Below are positions 61,682 to 64,000 of a DNA stretch of 64,000 nt, one piece after another. The stretch's first letter is position 1. Each line of letters opens with the position of its first letter. Location: contig NC_052135.2 of NCBI RefSeq assembly GCF_016086655.4, positions 25,138,363-25,202,362 on the forward strand, in the 5' to 3' direction. The notes beneath the pieces were generated by a model. It made no database searches. It worked only from the letters and a program-made list of their open reading frames with translations, and was not told the DNA's origin. The DNA is from Lepeophtheirus salmonis. Taxonomy: Eukaryota; Arthropoda; Copepoda; Siphonostomatoida; Caligidae. Position numbers and translations under genes: made by a program.

Positions 61682-61960
61682 TGACAGCAGTAAGAGGCAG
61701 CATATAACCCCGTAATGAATTTTATGAATATGGTCTTCCGCTCCTGGTCAATTGCTGACTTCATGGCTTCCACAATGGACTGACACCTTATACAGTCCCT
61801 GATCTCTACATTCCCTTACGCACTGGGTTTCAGATGGTTGAGATCTGGAGACTGTGGTGAAAATGAATTTTTGTATTAGAATAGGCTGTAGCTAATAAGC
61901 CTCTCCTGTACAAGTTTTCCTGTGCGTTGATGCGTCATCTAGAAGGAAAACAACTTACTC
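61682..61960 (-). pseudogene. Tc1/mariner-type transposase fragment
   Basis: The minus strand gives LLDDASTHRKTCTGEAY (region of the second catalytic Asp; about 61930-61880), then FSPQSPDLNHLKPSA (about 61865-61818, the conserved PQSPDLNPLD-type motif). It continues VEIRDCIRCQSIVEAMKSAI and ITGLYAASYCCQ (to about 61685). There is a stop after KPSA and a frame change before the SPQSPDLN motif. Only the C-terminal third of a transposase is present. Its lineage appears different from the plus-strand fragment at 42640, judging from the motif sequences. Confidence 0.75.
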
Positions 61961-64000
61961 AGAGATCCTCCTTGTCAAAGGGATTACTTTGAGGATCTCT
62001 AACTATAAGTTATTTCATCACGAAAGAGATTCACTTCATCCAAATGTTTACAATCTTGAGCTATGACAAAAATCAATCTTAATAAAAACAAAGGGGCAGC
62101 TGTCTGAGAAGAAATTGAAATTATCAAAAAGGTATGCGAATTCTAAATCGAACTTGAAGAAGCAAAATTGTAAGTATTTTTTAATTTTGTCAACAAAACT
62201 TTTGTAACTACCAGTATGGATCGGTTAAAAATACATATCACTCTTAGGAGTGTACCATTTACTTTTTCATTTATTTATGTGGGATAATACGAGTACATTA
62301 CATGGGCAAAATATTTTTATATATATTTAAATGTTGCTATAATTGAAGCTTATAGTATTCGTAGAAACCAGGATCAAACGAAATCTAAAAGTTGAACATT
62401 TCTAAATATTGCGTGAATAAGTAGATGTAATAATTATTGATGATAATTAATTAATGACGATGACAAACTACGTCAAACTCAATAGATAATATCAATTTAC
62501 ATACTATCATAGTTATATATAAATATAAAAATCAATAAAAAGCATATCATGCATTAGAGGCCCTCATTAATCAATTAATTAATCCATAATATTATATTAC
62601 GTATATTTTAAATGAAAGAGCTATTAAAATAAATAAAAAATGTTAAAAAAATATCAAGTGATTTGAATATTATTACATATTCATATATAAACCTTCTGAT
62701 AAAATCGCTAAAAAACCTTTTTAAACTTTTTTACTCCCCCGCCTATATACATATCTAAAATGTAAAAAATAAAACGAAACACAAAAAGGATTAACCATAA
62801 TAATTTAAATTAAAAGAAAAAAAAAAGCTTTCACCTGATGTTTCTTCATGTTTGAGTCCAAAATAGAGACAAAATTTAAATAATATTTATGCAATTATCT
62901 AATATATTTAAATTTATCTTAAAAAAATTTATGGAGTTAATGGATTAAATATATCTAGCCATATAACGTCATATATATCATATTTAATACTTGAGTTCTC
63001 GAATCCTCGATTGCAGAATTTTTACATCAAAAGCTTTGTGAGTGCAATTGTAAATATTTAATTTAAGGATCATTAAACATACAAAAAGGTTAATTTTTAT
63101 GCTTATGACCTTCCAGCGCTGCAAATGTATTTTGTCATCGAAAAAGACCTCCAACCCCGTTTTTTTGTTTGTCAAAAATCAAATTTTAGAGTGTGTATAT
63201 GATTAAAATAATGTCAAAAAATGTTTTTTTTTATAATTATGTCAATATAACATTATTGACATGGGTACGCTCTTGTAGTTGGAAAAACCCCATTTTCACA
63301 CTACAAATGTGAGTTAAGTTCCTGAACAATGTTTTTCTTAACAATTCTTTTTCTGAAAAACAACAAGGTGATAATAAAAAATATCCTTGTTTTGGGAATT
63401 TCCAAATACAAAACAAATTTTGGGGGTTTCCAAGGACAGCATTAGGAGCAATCGAAATAATACTTAAATCCATACTGAAAAGTGGGAAACAGCACCATAG
63501 TTGATTTTTCCAGCAATTACATTTTGCATATAAAATATAATGTTAGGGGTAATTCACAAAATACGTTGGGCAGGGAAGGGTCAACTTAAGCCGCATAGAC
63601 CTAATATACCAAGATAGAAAATGTCATATTAAAGCTATGATATAGAAATATTTTTACAAAAACAATTGTCATTATATAAAAATATTTCAAAAAAGGGCAT
63701 AAGAAGGTCTTCATTATCTATCCATAAATACTCCATCTAACCAATTAAAGGATCATTAAAAAATGCGCACAATTAGTGATAATGAGTTAAATTAAGTCGT
63801 GGGTTAACTCATGGTAGTACTCTTCCGTTAATTCTTTTACATTTTAGTTTTGCAAACATACTTCTACCGGAAATTTCAACAGCCTCATTGGAAAGTAGGA
63901 TGAGAAAATAAAACTGTGAGTTAAAATAAGAAAAAAAAAAGAGAATGGGGAGGACTTACATAAATTTATTATTCCTTCTGAAAATATAAAAAGAAATCCT
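61961..64000. other. AT-rich intergenic stretch, no gene seen
   Basis: No coding or repeat structure recognised beyond low-complexity A/T tracts. Confidence 0.5.

Noticed and set aside
1..64000. CRISPR arrays, rRNA genes, tRNA genes and bacterial operon signals
   Set aside because: None seen by eye on either strand. Direct repeats present are transposon-derived and not regularly spaced. tRNA genes can be missed without a covariance-model search.

Overview
This window reads as nuclear DNA of an AT-rich animal, most likely an arthropod. It is sparse in genes, has very short spliceosomal introns (mostly 51-67 bp, GT-AG) and is full of decayed transposons. A caligid copepod (sea louse) would fit the base composition, intron size and mix of Tc1/mariner, gypsy, hAT and Helitron remnants, but that taxonomic call is inference and no sequence comparison was run. 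Nothing bacterial, plasmid-like or CRISPR-like is present.

Three intact, multi-exon protein-coding genes can be reconstructed with consistent reading frame across every splice junction: (1) an XK-related (XKR) membrane protein on the minus strand, 38840-37478, four exons, 399 aa; (2) a cytosolic-type acetyl-CoA synthetase on the plus strand, 48970-51310, seven coding exons, 668 aa, with all catalytic motifs; (3) an EamA-type SLC35G-like transporter on the minus strand, 61136-59156, six exons, 407 aa. They are unrelated in function, widely spaced and show no operon-like arrangement.

The rest is repeat-derived or featureless. At 10.9-13.4 kb lies a decayed gypsy-type LTR retrotransposon (minus strand), followed at 13412-14253 by a rearranged mariner with two outward-facing 5' ends. 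A second, internally deleted mariner is at 18913-19683. A heavily scrambled gypsy locus spans about 26.0-30.4 kb: a minus-strand element from 5' LTR to integrase, broken up by plus-strand LTR and integrase-end pieces. A hAT transposase pseudogene (32.25-33.68 kb) and a Helitron helicase fragment (36.2 kb) follow. Between XKR and the synthetase are a Tc1/mariner fragment, a duplicated and inverted segment (39.2, 43.2 and 44.0-44.5 kb) and a large inverted pair of TIR elements (45.2-47.2 kb), one carrying a nested MITE. The last 10 kb holds the transporter gene and another Tc1/mariner fragment.

Several dispersed families recur inside the window, the clearest being a ~400-bp family with three copies, all in plus orientation. 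I found no convincing new biological system. The most interesting items are structural: the two-headed mariner, the RT finger-thumb fusion, the nested insertion with an empty-site comparison, and the segment upstream of XKR that is copied 4-5 kb away.
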